A stretch of DNA of 64,000 bases from Rhodanobacter glycinis (lineage in GTDB: Bacteria > Pseudomonadota > Gammaproteobacteria > Xanthomonadales > Rhodanobacteraceae), in NCBI RefSeq assembly GCF_006438785.1, contig NZ_RCZB01000003.1, positions 708,629-772,628 of the forward strand. The letters run 5' to 3'. The position numbers and the translations under genes were made by a program. Below the pieces are notes generated by a model that saw only the letters and a program-made list of their open reading frames with translations, had not been told where the DNA came from and searched no databases. Of this stretch, positions 43,971 to 52,551 are shown piece after piece (position 1 is the stretch's first letter; each line of letters starts with the position of its first letter).

Positions 43971-45308
43971 ATGACGGATAACAACAAGGTCGTCTGGAGC
44001 GAGGGCTTGTTCCTTCGTCCCCAGCATCTGCAGCAGCAGGAGCGCTACCTTGAGCGCTTCGTGGAACTGCGCGCCGGCAGCCTGCGCCCTTATACATGGG
44101 GGTTCTCCGAACTGGAATTGGAGTCCGACCTGCTGGCGATCGGCAAGTTGGGCATCAAGCGTGCCCGCGGCGTATTCCCCGATGGCACGCCTTTTTCGAT
44201 GCCCGGTGACGACCCGTTGCCGCTGGCGCTGGAAGTTGACGGCAACTGGCGCGACCAGACCGTATTCCTGACCCTGCCGCTGCGCTCGCCGGCACAACCG
44301 GACAGCGGCCGGCCCGAGGCGCCTGCCGAAAAGCTGTTCCGCTTCCGGGTACGGGAAACCGAGGTGCGCGACGCCTCCGGCAGCGTCGATGGGCTGACCC
44401 CGCTGGAAGTGGGCGGTCTCAATAGCCGCCTGCTGCCGCAATCGCAGCCACTTGAAGGCCTGGCGCAGATTCCGCTGGCGCGGATCGTGGAATGCCGCTC
44501 CGACCGTCGCGTGATCCTCGAAGAATCCTTCATGCCTACGGCGCTCAGCTGTCATGCCGCGCCGAGGCTCACGACTTTTCTCACCGAGCTGCTTGGCCTG
44601 CTGCATCAGCGCGGCGAGGCGCTGGCCAGTCGCGTGGCGGTGACCGATCGTGGTGGTGCCGCCGAGATCGCCGATTTCCTGCTGCTGCAGGTGGTGAATC
44701 GCTATCAGCCGCTGATCGCGCATCTGGCTGCCGCGCCGATCCTGCACCCGGAAGATTTCTACCGCGTGCTGGCGGGCATGGCCGGCGAGCTGTCCACGTT
44801 CACGGCGAGCGGCAAGCGACCGCCGGCGTTTCCACCGTATCGACATGAAGTGTTGCGTGAAACCTTCGAGCCGCTGATTGTCGCGTTGCGCAACAGTCTC
44901 AGTGCGGTGATGGAACAGACCGCCATTCCGATCCCGCTGCAGCAGCGCAAGTTTGGCGTATGGGTTGCCGTGGTGCCGGATCTGAGCCTGCTCGACACCG
45001 CCGCGTTCGTACTGGCAGCCAAGGCCGATCTCAAGTCCGAGGATCTGCGGCGGCAGTTGCCGGCGCAATCGAAGATCGGCCCGGTCGAGAAGATCCGCGA
45101 TCTGGTGAACCTGCAATTGCCCGGTATTCCGGTGGCACCGATGCCGGTGGCGCCGCGGCAGATTCCGTACAACTCCGGCTATCTGTATTTCGAGTTCGAC
45201 AAGAATTCGTCGATGTGGCGGGAGCTGAAGACGTCAGGCGGCATTGCCTTCCATTTCGGTGGCGAGTTCGCCGGTCTCGACTTGCAGTTGTGGGCGATCA
45301 GAGGTTGA
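43971..45308 (+). CDS. tssK: T6SS baseplate-membrane connector TssK
   Basis: TssK (ImpJ/VasE), 445 residues, linking the baseplate to TssL and TssM. Hallmarks are V-W-S-E-G-L-F-L-R-P-Q-H-L-Q-Q-Q-E-R-Y near the N-terminus, and late Y-F-E-F-D-K and H-F-G-G-E-F. ATG 43971 is chosen; an extension to 43923 has no family support. tssL starts 5 bases after the stop. Confidence 0.96.
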   Translation: MTDNNKVVWSEGLFLRPQHLQQQERYLERFVELRAGSLRPYTWGFSELELESDLLAIGKLGIKRARGVFPDGTPFSMPGDDPLPLALEVDGNWRDQTVFLTLPLRSPAQPDSGRPEAPAEKLFRFRVRETEVRDASGSVDGLTPLEVGGLNSRLLPQSQPLEGLAQIPLARIVECRSDRRVILEESFMPTALSCHAAPRLTTFLTELLGLLHQRGEALASRVAVTDRGGAAEIADFLLLQVVNRYQPLIAHLAAAPILHPEDFYRVLAGMAGELSTFTASGKRPPAFPPYRHEVLRETFEPLIVALRNSLSAVMEQTAIPIPLQQRKFGVWVAVVPDLSLLDTAAFVLAAKADLKSEDLRRQLPAQSKIGPVEKIRDLVNLQLPGIPVAPMPVAPRQIPYNSGYLYFEFDKNSSMWRELKTSGGIAFHFGGEFAGLDLQLWAIRG

Positions 45309-45312
45309 GCGC

Positions 45313-46668
45313 ATGAGCAGCAATGGTCCCAACGACGACGATCCCCTGCGGGATGCCACGGTAGTGCGTCCGCGTGGCGCGCCGACACCACCCGCACCCG
45401 CCCCGGCGCCTGCAGCGAGGCCGGCAGTTGCGTCAGCGAGAGGGCCTGCATCGCGTGCCGACATGGGGCCACCCGCAGCCATCAGTGATTTTCTCGGCGG
45501 CGGGTTGAACGCATTGGTACAGGCGGCAAGCCCGCTGCTGCTGCTTGCCGTGCAATTGCGCAACAGCGTGTCCCAGCCGGATGCAGCGCACCTGCGCGAT
45601 CAAGTGATCGCCCAGGTACGTCAGTTCGAAAGTCATGCGCAAGCGGCCGGTATTGCGGCGCAGACCATTACCGCGGCGCGTTACGTGCTGTGTTCGACGC
45701 TTGACGAATCGGTGATGAACACGCCGTGGGGCCAGCAAAGCGGCTGGGCGGCCAAGACCCTGCTGGTGATCTTTCACGGTGAATCCTACGGTGGCGAGAA
45801 ATTCTTCGTCATCCTCGATCGGCTGTGCGCGGACTTCTCGCGCCATATCGATCTGATCGAACTGATGTACATCTGCCTCGCATTGGGTTTTGGCGGGCGC
45901 TACCAGATCGAGGCCGATGGCCGCGCGAAGCTGGCCGACATCCAGGAAGACCTGTACCGGCGACTGAAGGGACAGCGCGCTCCGGCTGCGGAGGAGCTGG
46001 CGCCGCACTGGAAGGGCATCGAGGATCGGCGCAATCCGCTGGTTCGTTATGTACCGCTATGGGTGATCGTGGCCGCCGGTGCCTGTCTGCTGCTCGGTGC
46101 CTTTCTGTACTTCTATACACGGCTGAACGAACGGTCCTCGCCGGTGAGCGCGCAGGTTGCGCAGATTGGTCTGAAAGGTGCGGTGCCGCCGGATGAGGCG
46201 CGGCTCAGGCAGACGCAGCCCAAGGTCGCGCGCAAGAGCCTGAAGCAGCTGCTGGCGCAAGAAGAACAGGCCGGCGCGCTGACCGTTGACGAAAAGCCGG
46301 ACGGGTCCGCGCTGGTGCGCCTCAATGCGACGGCGATGTTCGCCTCGGGCGGCACCGAAGTCACCGCGAAGCAGGTCCCGATGCTGCACGCCATCACCGC
46401 CGCGCTGAATCAGGTGCCGGGGCGGGTGATTGTGGTCGGCCATACCGACGATCAGCCCGTGCATTCATTGAAGTTCAAGGACAACTACGCACTTTCGGCG
46501 GAACGCGCGCGTTCGGTGCTGCAGATACTGAGTCAGGGCATCGACAATACGGGGCGGCTGGAGTCCAGCGGTGCGGGGTCATCGCAGCCGATCGCGCTGC
46601 CGGCCAGCCTTCCGGAAAATCGCGCGCGCAATCGCCGCGTCGAAATCCTTTACAGCCCGGAGGACTGA
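45313..46668 (+). CDS. tssL: T6SS membrane protein TssL with OmpA-like domain
   Basis: TssL of the specialised type, 451 residues. A disordered N-terminus carries A-T-V-V-R-P (Thr16), similar to motifs in PpkA. The DotU/TssL cytoplasmic domain (about 55-240) is followed by one membrane helix (about 247-268) and a periplasmic OmpA-like peptidoglycan-binding domain (about 330-449, V-V-G-H-T-D-D and N-Y-x-L-S-A-E-R-A-R-S-V). The built-in wall anchor may compensate for the lack of TagL/TagP or TssJ. The stop is 5 bases before tssM. Confidence 0.96.
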   Translation: MSSNGPNDDDPLRDATVVRPRGAPTPPAPAPAPAARPAVASARGPASRADMGPPAAISDFLGGGLNALVQAASPLLLLAVQLRNSVSQPDAAHLRDQVIAQVRQFESHAQAAGIAAQTITAARYVLCSTLDESVMNTPWGQQSGWAAKTLLVIFHGESYGGEKFFVILDRLCADFSRHIDLIELMYICLALGFGGRYQIEADGRAKLADIQEDLYRRLKGQRAPAAEELAPHWKGIEDRRNPLVRYVPLWVIVAAGACLLLGAFLYFYTRLNERSSPVSAQVAQIGLKGAVPPDEARLRQTQPKVARKSLKQLLAQEEQAGALTVDEKPDGSALVRLNATAMFASGGTEVTAKQVPMLHAITAALNQVPGRVIVVGHTDDQPVHSLKFKDNYALSAERARSVLQILSQGIDNTGRLESSGAGSSQPIALPASLPENRARNRRVEILYSPED

Positions 46669-46673
46669 ACATC

Positions 46674-49600
46674 GTGGGCAAGCTTCTTGCGCTGTTCAAA
46701 TCCCGCCTGTTCATCACCCTCGTCGGCCTGTTGCTGCTGTCGCTGTTGATCTGGTTTGGCGGTCCCTACCTTGGCTTCGGCGAATCACAGCCGCTGACGA
46801 GCCCGGTCGTGCGGCTGTTGCTGATCATCGTGATCGTGGTGATCTGGGCGGTGTGGCTGCAGATCCAGCAACTGCGGGTACGCGGCAAGGCCAAACAGAT
46901 GGCCAGCGACCTGAGTGACCAGGGTGCACCTGCAGCCGGCGGTGGCGAGCGCGATGAGCGCTCTGCCAACGAGCGTGCGCAGTTGCAGGGCCGCTTCCAG
47001 GAAGCCGTGGATACGTTGCGCAAGAATCGCAGCGGCGGCACCAATCTTTATGCCTTGCCCTGGTACGTGGTGATCGGTCCGCCGGGTTCCGGCAAGAGCA
47101 CGCTCTTGCAGAACTCCGGGCTCAATTTTCCGCTGTCGAACAAGTTCGGCAAGGAAGCGATCCGCGGTGTTGGCGGTACCCGCAACTGCGACTGGTGGTT
47201 CACTGACGAAGCCGTGTTTCTGGACACCGCCGGCCGCTACACCACACAGGATTCCGACCGCGGTGCGGACGCCTCGGCGTGGGAGGAATTTCTCAATCTG
47301 CTGCGCAAGTATCGCAAGCGGCGGCCGATCAACGGCGTGATCGTGGCGATGAGCCTGTCGGATCTGCTGACACTGGATGCCAGCGGCCGCCAGCAGCACA
47401 TCCTGGCGATTCGCCAGCGTCTGGACGAGCTCGCCAAGCACCTGCGCATCGGCGTGCCGGCCTACCTGGTATTCACCAAGTGCGACCTCGTGGCGGGCTT
47501 TACCGAATTCTTCGATGACCTCAATCCGGAGCTGCGCAGCCAGGTCTGGGGCATGTCGTTTCCGGTCGGCAAGACCATGGACGGCACTGCTGCGAAGCAA
47601 TTTCTGGACGAGTTCAACCTGCTGCTGGACCGGCTCAACACGCGCATCCTCGACCGCCTGCATGGCGAGCGCGACCGCACCCGGCGCGCGGCGATCCTGT
47701 CGTTCCCGCAGCAGCTTGGCGCCTTGCGCGAAATCACCCGGCAGTTTGTCGAAGGCGTATTCACCGGGCATCAGTACGACGCGCCGCTGCTGCTGCGCGG
47801 CGCCTATTTCACTTCCGGCACGCAGGAAGGCACCCCGATCGACCGCATGATGGGCGCGGTGGCACGCACGTTCGGCCTGGATGCCTCGCGTCTGCACGTA
47901 CCGGGCGCACAGAGTCGCACGTTCTTCGTCGAGCGCCTGCTCAAGGACGTACTGTTCAAGGAATCGGGTTTCGCCGGTACCAACCCCAAGCTTGAGCGGC
48001 AGAAGATCCTGCTGCAGGCCGCGTCCTATATCGGTGTGCTGCTGGCGTGTGCGTTGCTGGTTTTCGGGCTGGCCAGCAGCTATCGCCGCAATGGCAATTA
48101 CCTGGCGCAAGTGCAGACAGCGTTGCAGAAATACCCGGCGCAGAGCGACATGTCGCTGGCGCCGAATCAGCAGGCGTATTTCGCACTGGTGCTGGAACGG
48201 CTGGAGGCATTGTCGGCCGCGGTGGATGTCGCCGACCAGCACAAGGGTAATGTGCCGCTGTCGATGCGTTTCGGCCTGTATCAGGGCAACGCCGTAGGCG
48301 ACGAGGTGCGCGACGCCTATTACCGCGAACTCAACGGCATCCTGTTGCCAGGCGTGGCTTCACAGTTTCGTGCGGGCCTCGCCGCGAACGCAGCCGATCC
48401 CCAGATGCTCTACTACTACCTCAAGGGCTACCTGATGCTGGGTGAGCCCAAGCATTTGGACCATGATCAGATCGTGGCCCTGGCCGGCATCGAGTGGCGT
48501 CGCCTGTTCCCGGCCGATCCGGTCCTGCAGAAGGCGCTGACCAAGCACTTCGATGCGCTGGTCGGGCATGAGGGGCGCCTGCGTGCATTGACCCTGGATG
48601 CCGGTCTGGTGGAGCAGGCGCGCAACACATTGCGCACCGCGGATCTGCCCACCCTGATCTATGGCAACATCAAGCTCACGGCGGACAACGACGGCTATGC
48701 GCCTCTGCAACTGGACAAGGAGCTTGGCCTGCTCGGCAATGTGTATCGGCGCAAGAGCGGTGCGGCACTGTCCGAGCCACTGCCCGCGCTGTTCACCCAG
48801 CCGGCGTTCAAGAACGAGGTCGACAAGGGTATCGAGCAGGCGGTGACGCAATTCGCCGACGACGACTGGGTATTCGGTGCCAGCAAGATCGATTCCCTGC
48901 AGAAGGCCCAATTGGCCCAGCAGGTGCTCGCGCTCTACGAGCAGGATTACATCAAGGCCTGGGACGCCATCCTCAACGATCTGGAATTGCAGCCGATCAG
49001 CAATATCCAGGATGCCAGCGCCATCGCCGCCAAGCTTGCCGGCCCCAATTCGCCATTGAAGCTGTTGCTGAAGGTGGTACGAGACAACACCAACGACCTG
49101 ATGCGTGCGCCGCCTGCGGATGCCGCAGACAAGGCCGAGGATGTGGCGAAAAAGCTGGCGCAGAAAAAGGCCACGCAGACCGCATTGGCGAGGGCGCTGG
49201 CACAGGCTGGTGCAGGCAGCGGCGGTACACCCGGGGCAGATGCGACGAGTGCAAAACCCGGGCAGGTGATCAGCGATCATTTTGAGCAGATCAACAAGCT
49301 CAGCGATGGGGCGCCCGGTGCCGCACCGATCGACCAGACGCTGAAGGTGCTCGATGATCTCAGCAAGACCTTGCTGACGATGGGTGATTTCAGCTCCGCC
49401 GCCGGGCAGCCCAACCCGCAATTGCTGATGGCGCAGCAGGCAGCCACGCAATTGCCTGCGCCGGCTTCCGGCTGGTTTGCGGCACTCACCGGCAAGAGCC
49501 AGGCGTTGGTAGCCAGCGGCACCAAGGGCGCGCTCGACGACCAGTTCCAGCAGGTGGTCGCGAAGGATTGCGCCGACTACACGCGCGGTCGCTATCCGTT

Positions 49601-50213
49601 CTCGCCATCCAGCAACAACGACATTCCTTTGCAGAACTTCGGTGAGATGTTCGGTTACGGTGGCCGTTTCGACAGCTTCTACACGCAGACGCTCGGCAAG
49701 CTGATCGATGCCAGCGGCCGCAACTGGCAATGGAAGACCGGACCCGGTGCGGTCAGCGGCTCGGCCGGCATGCTGGCGCAGATGCAGGGTGCCGACCGGA
49801 TCAAGCAGATGTTCTTCCGCAGCGGCAACATGCCCGAGGTTGATTTCACGCTGCTCACGCCGGTACTCGATGCCGGCATCGGCAAGCTGGTCATCAATGT
49901 CGATGGCCAGAAGTACGAATACCAGCCGGGCGGCGCAACGAACGTCGCCATGAAGTGGCCGGGGCCGACGCCGGGATCCGTTTCGATTTCCGCCTACGAC
50001 CCTTCCGGCGCGTTGCTGACGACGTTCGACTATCACGGTGACTGGGCGTTCTTCCGCGCATTGCAGGCGGCCAGCCTGCAGAAGCAATCCGATCTGCGTT
50101 TCGTCGCCAGCTTCAACTTCGGCGGCCATTTGGCGAAGGTGACGATCCAGGCCAACAACCTCAAGAACCCGTTCCTGAGCAACGCATTGTCCAGCTTCCG
50201 GTGCGGGGGCTAA
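46674..50213 (+). CDS. tssM: T6SS membrane complex protein TssM
   Basis: TssM (IcmF), 1179 residues. Two N-terminal helices (about 10-30 and 44-63) flank a short loop; a cytoplasmic NTPase-like domain has an intact Walker A G-P-P-G-S-G-K-S at about 136-143; a third helix lies at about 443-465; the rest is periplasmic and ends with the conserved beta domain. The GTG start at 46674 is supported by GGAGG ten bases upstream. The Walker motif is absent in some TssM proteins but present here. Confidence 0.96.
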   Translation: MGKLLALFKSRLFITLVGLLLLSLLIWFGGPYLGFGESQPLTSPVVRLLLIIVIVVIWAVWLQIQQLRVRGKAKQMASDLSDQGAPAAGGGERDERSANERAQLQGRFQEAVDTLRKNRSGGTNLYALPWYVVIGPPGSGKSTLLQNSGLNFPLSNKFGKEAIRGVGGTRNCDWWFTDEAVFLDTAGRYTTQDSDRGADASAWEEFLNLLRKYRKRRPINGVIVAMSLSDLLTLDASGRQQHILAIRQRLDELAKHLRIGVPAYLVFTKCDLVAGFTEFFDDLNPELRSQVWGMSFPVGKTMDGTAAKQFLDEFNLLLDRLNTRILDRLHGERDRTRRAAILSFPQQLGALREITRQFVEGVFTGHQYDAPLLLRGAYFTSGTQEGTPIDRMMGAVARTFGLDASRLHVPGAQSRTFFVERLLKDVLFKESGFAGTNPKLERQKILLQAASYIGVLLACALLVFGLASSYRRNGNYLAQVQTALQKYPAQSDMSLAPNQQAYFALVLERLEALSAAVDVADQHKGNVPLSMRFGLYQGNAVGDEVRDAYYRELNGILLPGVASQFRAGLAANAADPQMLYYYLKGYLMLGEPKHLDHDQIVALAGIEWRRLFPADPVLQKALTKHFDALVGHEGRLRALTLDAGLVEQARNTLRTADLPTLIYGNIKLTADNDGYAPLQLDKELGLLGNVYRRKSGAALSEPLPALFTQPAFKNEVDKGIEQAVTQFADDDWVFGASKIDSLQKAQLAQQVLALYEQDYIKAWDAILNDLELQPISNIQDASAIAAKLAGPNSPLKLLLKVVRDNTNDLMRAPPADAADKAEDVAKKLAQKKATQTALARALAQAGAGSGGTPGADATSAKPGQVISDHFEQINKLSDGAPGAAPIDQTLKVLDDLSKTLLTMGDFSSAAGQPNPQLLMAQQAATQLPAPASGWFAALTGKSQALVASGTKGALDDQFQQVVAKDCADYTRGRYPFSPSSNNDIPLQNFGEMFGYGGRFDSFYTQTLGKLIDASGRNWQWKTGPGAVSGSAGMLAQMQGADRIKQMFFRSGNMPEVDFTLLTPVLDAGIGKLVINVDGQKYEYQPGGATNVAMKWPGPTPGSVSISAYDPSGALLTTFDYHGDWAFFRALQAASLQKQSDLRFVASFNFGGHLAKVTIQANNLKNPFLSNALSSFRCGG

Positions 50214-50217
50214 GCGC

Positions 50218-51819
50218 GTGCCGAATCCCGCTGCAGGTTTTTTCGGAAAGCTGCCCAGCGCCGGGGATTTCGTGCAGCGTCGGTTGCCACCCGGTTTCGT
50301 CGATGTGTGGGATCACCATTTCGAAAGCGCGGTGGCGGAAAGCCGCAGCGCGTTGAATGGGGCTTGGTATGAGGCCTATCACGCCAGTCCGGCGTGGCGC
50401 TTCCTGCTCGCGCCAGCGATATGTGGAGAGTCGGCCTGGGCAGGGATCATGGGGCCGGGCGTGGACCGGGTCGGACGTTGCTTTCCAATGGTCATCGCCA
50501 CGCCGATCGCGGCTGATGCCGGGGTCTGCGCCCGCGCGTTGACGGAGGGCGGCAGCTGGTTCGACTTGGCCGAGCAGGTGCACTTCGCCGCGCAGGCCGA
50601 CGCCTCGATCAGTGTGGATGCGTTTGACGAGCAGGTGGCCGCGCTGGCGAGCCCGCTCGATGCAGGGCGGCCGGATGCGCTGGAGCTTCTGCATGGCATC
50701 GACTGGAACGCGGCAAGCCATTGGCGCCTGCCGCTGCCGGCCCGCGGTGGCACGGGCACGTTCCTGGGCGGGTTATGGACGCGCCTGGCGGCCACACCCG
50801 GCAACTGGTGTCTGTGGTGGACGACGGGAGTCGAGCGGGTACCGGCAAGTGTATTGATCACCAACGGTCTGCCGCAGCCGACGGCCTATGCCGGGTTTCT
50901 CGATGCCGGGTACAGCATCACGCCATGGCAGTCGATGGGGACGTTCGACGCTGTGGCTCGGTATCCACAAACTGTCGCTGACTTTGTCACCAGCCCCATC
51001 GATGTGCCGACCGCGATGCCACTGCCGGCGACACCGGTTGCGTGGCTGCCGGACGATCCGGAACTGTTTTCCGATCTGGGCGCGGTGCCTGAGTCGGTGA
51101 TTTCAACAGCCCCTCCGGTACATGCCGTGACCATTGCGCCGACACCCGTTGGTGCCGGCGCGGGTGCCATGGTATTGAGCCGAGTGGACTGCGCCCTGAC
51201 TCTGCTGGCGGCCGAAGTCGGCAGCCCCGATCCGCGGCAGCGGGCAGTCACTGCGGTGTCCTCGATCGGTCGTGACCTGCCCGCCACCGACCTGGCCGCT
51301 GGCATGCAGACCTTGCGCACGCGGATCATGGCGTTGAACCCGCAGCTGCGGCAGTCCAGCGAGGACCTGATTGATCCGGTGCTGGAAGATTGCGCGGTGA
51401 TCGCCGCGCACGTCGCGGGCGGCCAGGCCGACCTGTTGCGGATCGGCACGGCGGCGGCATGGCATTGGCGGCAGGGGCAGCTGCAACCATTCTTCGCCAA
51501 GAGCACGGCGCCGCCGGCCGTCGAGGCCGGCGTCGATGATGATTTCAATGATCTGCTGTTCAGCCGGGTTTCGCTGACCGCACCCGGTCTTGGTGCGACG
51601 GCGCAGCCGACCTGCGGCGAGGTCTTCTGTGCGATCCAGGCAGGCGATCGCCTGTTGCTGATGGCGACCCAGCAATTGCTGCAACTACCACCAGAAGTCC
51701 TCGCACGCAGCCTCGCGATGCCGTCATGCGACGACGCGCGCCTGCACCTTGCCACCGCTGCAGGCCTTGGCGCGGACGCGACCCAATGGCCATTGGCGAT
51801 CATCGAGATTGACGCATGA
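50218..51819 (+). CDS. tagF: TagF fused to a degenerate PP2C-like domain
   Basis: A 533-residue protein. Residues about 5-165 are the TagF/ImpM domain (F-F-G-K-L-P-S-A-G-D-F-V, W-A-G-I-M-G-P-G-V-D-R-V-G-R), which in other bacteria represses T6SS post-translationally, partly by binding Fha. TagF is usually 200-320 residues; here a linker (about 280-310) leads to an extra domain (about 310-533) whose order of blocks follows the neighbouring PP2C phosphatase: I-G-T-A-A-A-W (410-415) where G-D-S-R-A-Y is expected, and G-D-R-L-L-L-M-A-T-Q-Q (from 476) where S-D-G is expected. Metal-binding Asp residues are missing. GTG start 50218. The stop overlaps pppA (ATGA). Confidence 0.85.
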   Translation: MPNPAAGFFGKLPSAGDFVQRRLPPGFVDVWDHHFESAVAESRSALNGAWYEAYHASPAWRFLLAPAICGESAWAGIMGPGVDRVGRCFPMVIATPIAADAGVCARALTEGGSWFDLAEQVHFAAQADASISVDAFDEQVAALASPLDAGRPDALELLHGIDWNAASHWRLPLPARGGTGTFLGGLWTRLAATPGNWCLWWTTGVERVPASVLITNGLPQPTAYAGFLDAGYSITPWQSMGTFDAVARYPQTVADFVTSPIDVPTAMPLPATPVAWLPDDPELFSDLGAVPESVISTAPPVHAVTIAPTPVGAGAGAMVLSRVDCALTLLAAEVGSPDPRQRAVTAVSSIGRDLPATDLAAGMQTLRTRIMALNPQLRQSSEDLIDPVLEDCAVIAAHVAGGQADLLRIGTAAAWHWRQGQLQPFFAKSTAPPAVEAGVDDDFNDLLFSRVSLTAPGLGATAQPTCGEVFCAIQAGDRLLLMATQQLLQLPPEVLARSLAMPSCDDARLHLATAAGLGADATQWPLAIIEIDA

Positions 51820-52535
51820 CGACTCGATACGTTTCCGCGGGCCGCACGGTGACCGGGAAGGTCCGAAAGCACAACGAGGACGCCATTCTGATCCGTGACG
51901 AGGTCGGCTTGTGGGTCGTCGCCGATGGCCTCGGCGGACACTCGGCTGGCGACTATGCCAGCACGATGATCGTCGAGCGGCTCGCTGCGTTGCCCCGCAC
52001 CGGCAGCGTGTTCGACTTCATCGAAACGATCGAGGACACCCTGGTCCAGGTCAATGCCGACCTGCTGCAGACTGCTGCCACTCGTGGCGTTGACCTGATC
52101 GGGTCGACCGTCGTGGTGCTCGTGCACGACAGGAATTTCATGCTGTGCGGCTGGGTCGGCGACAGCCGTGCCTATTGCTTCGAAGACAATCGCCTGCGCC
52201 AGATCACGCGCGACCACGTGCACGGTGGCGAGGACGACATCACCCATTTCGGCGCCACTCCGGCGCCGCCGCAGGCCGGTTCCGGCGTGCTCACGCGCGC
52301 GGTCGGTGCCGAAGAGCAGTTGTTCGTGGATTGGGTCATTGCAGACAATCGCCCGGGCACGGAATTCGTGCTTTGTTCCGATGGCATCAACAAGGAAATG
52401 TCCGATGCCGAGCTCGATGGCGAATGTCGCCGCAACCGGCAACCGCAAGACCTCATTGTCAGTCTGTTCGAGCTTGCCTTGAGCCGTGCCGGGCGGGACA
52501 ACATTTCAGCCGTCGTCGTACGCCTCCAAGCATGA
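51816..52535 (+). CDS. pppA: T6SS PP2C-type phosphatase PppA
   Basis: Serine/threonine phosphatase of the PPM family, 239 residues, expected to reverse PpkA phosphorylation. Metal-binding motifs are intact: N-E-D-A (Glu21-Asp22), V-A-D-G-L-G-G-H (Asp37), G-D-S-R-A-Y (115-120), C-S-D-G (Asp189) and R-D-N near 228. No membrane segment is seen, so it acts in the cytoplasm. Translation is coupled to tagF by a 4-base overlap; ppkA starts 16 bases after its stop. Confidence 0.95.
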   Translation: MTTRYVSAGRTVTGKVRKHNEDAILIRDEVGLWVVADGLGGHSAGDYASTMIVERLAALPRTGSVFDFIETIEDTLVQVNADLLQTAATRGVDLIGSTVVVLVHDRNFMLCGWVGDSRAYCFEDNRLRQITRDHVHGGEDDITHFGATPAPPQAGSGVLTRAVGAEEQLFVDWVIADNRPGTEFVLCSDGINKEMSDAELDGECRRNRQPQDLIVSLFELALSRAGRDNISAVVVRLQA

Positions 52536-52551
52536 TGAAAACTTCCCAGCC

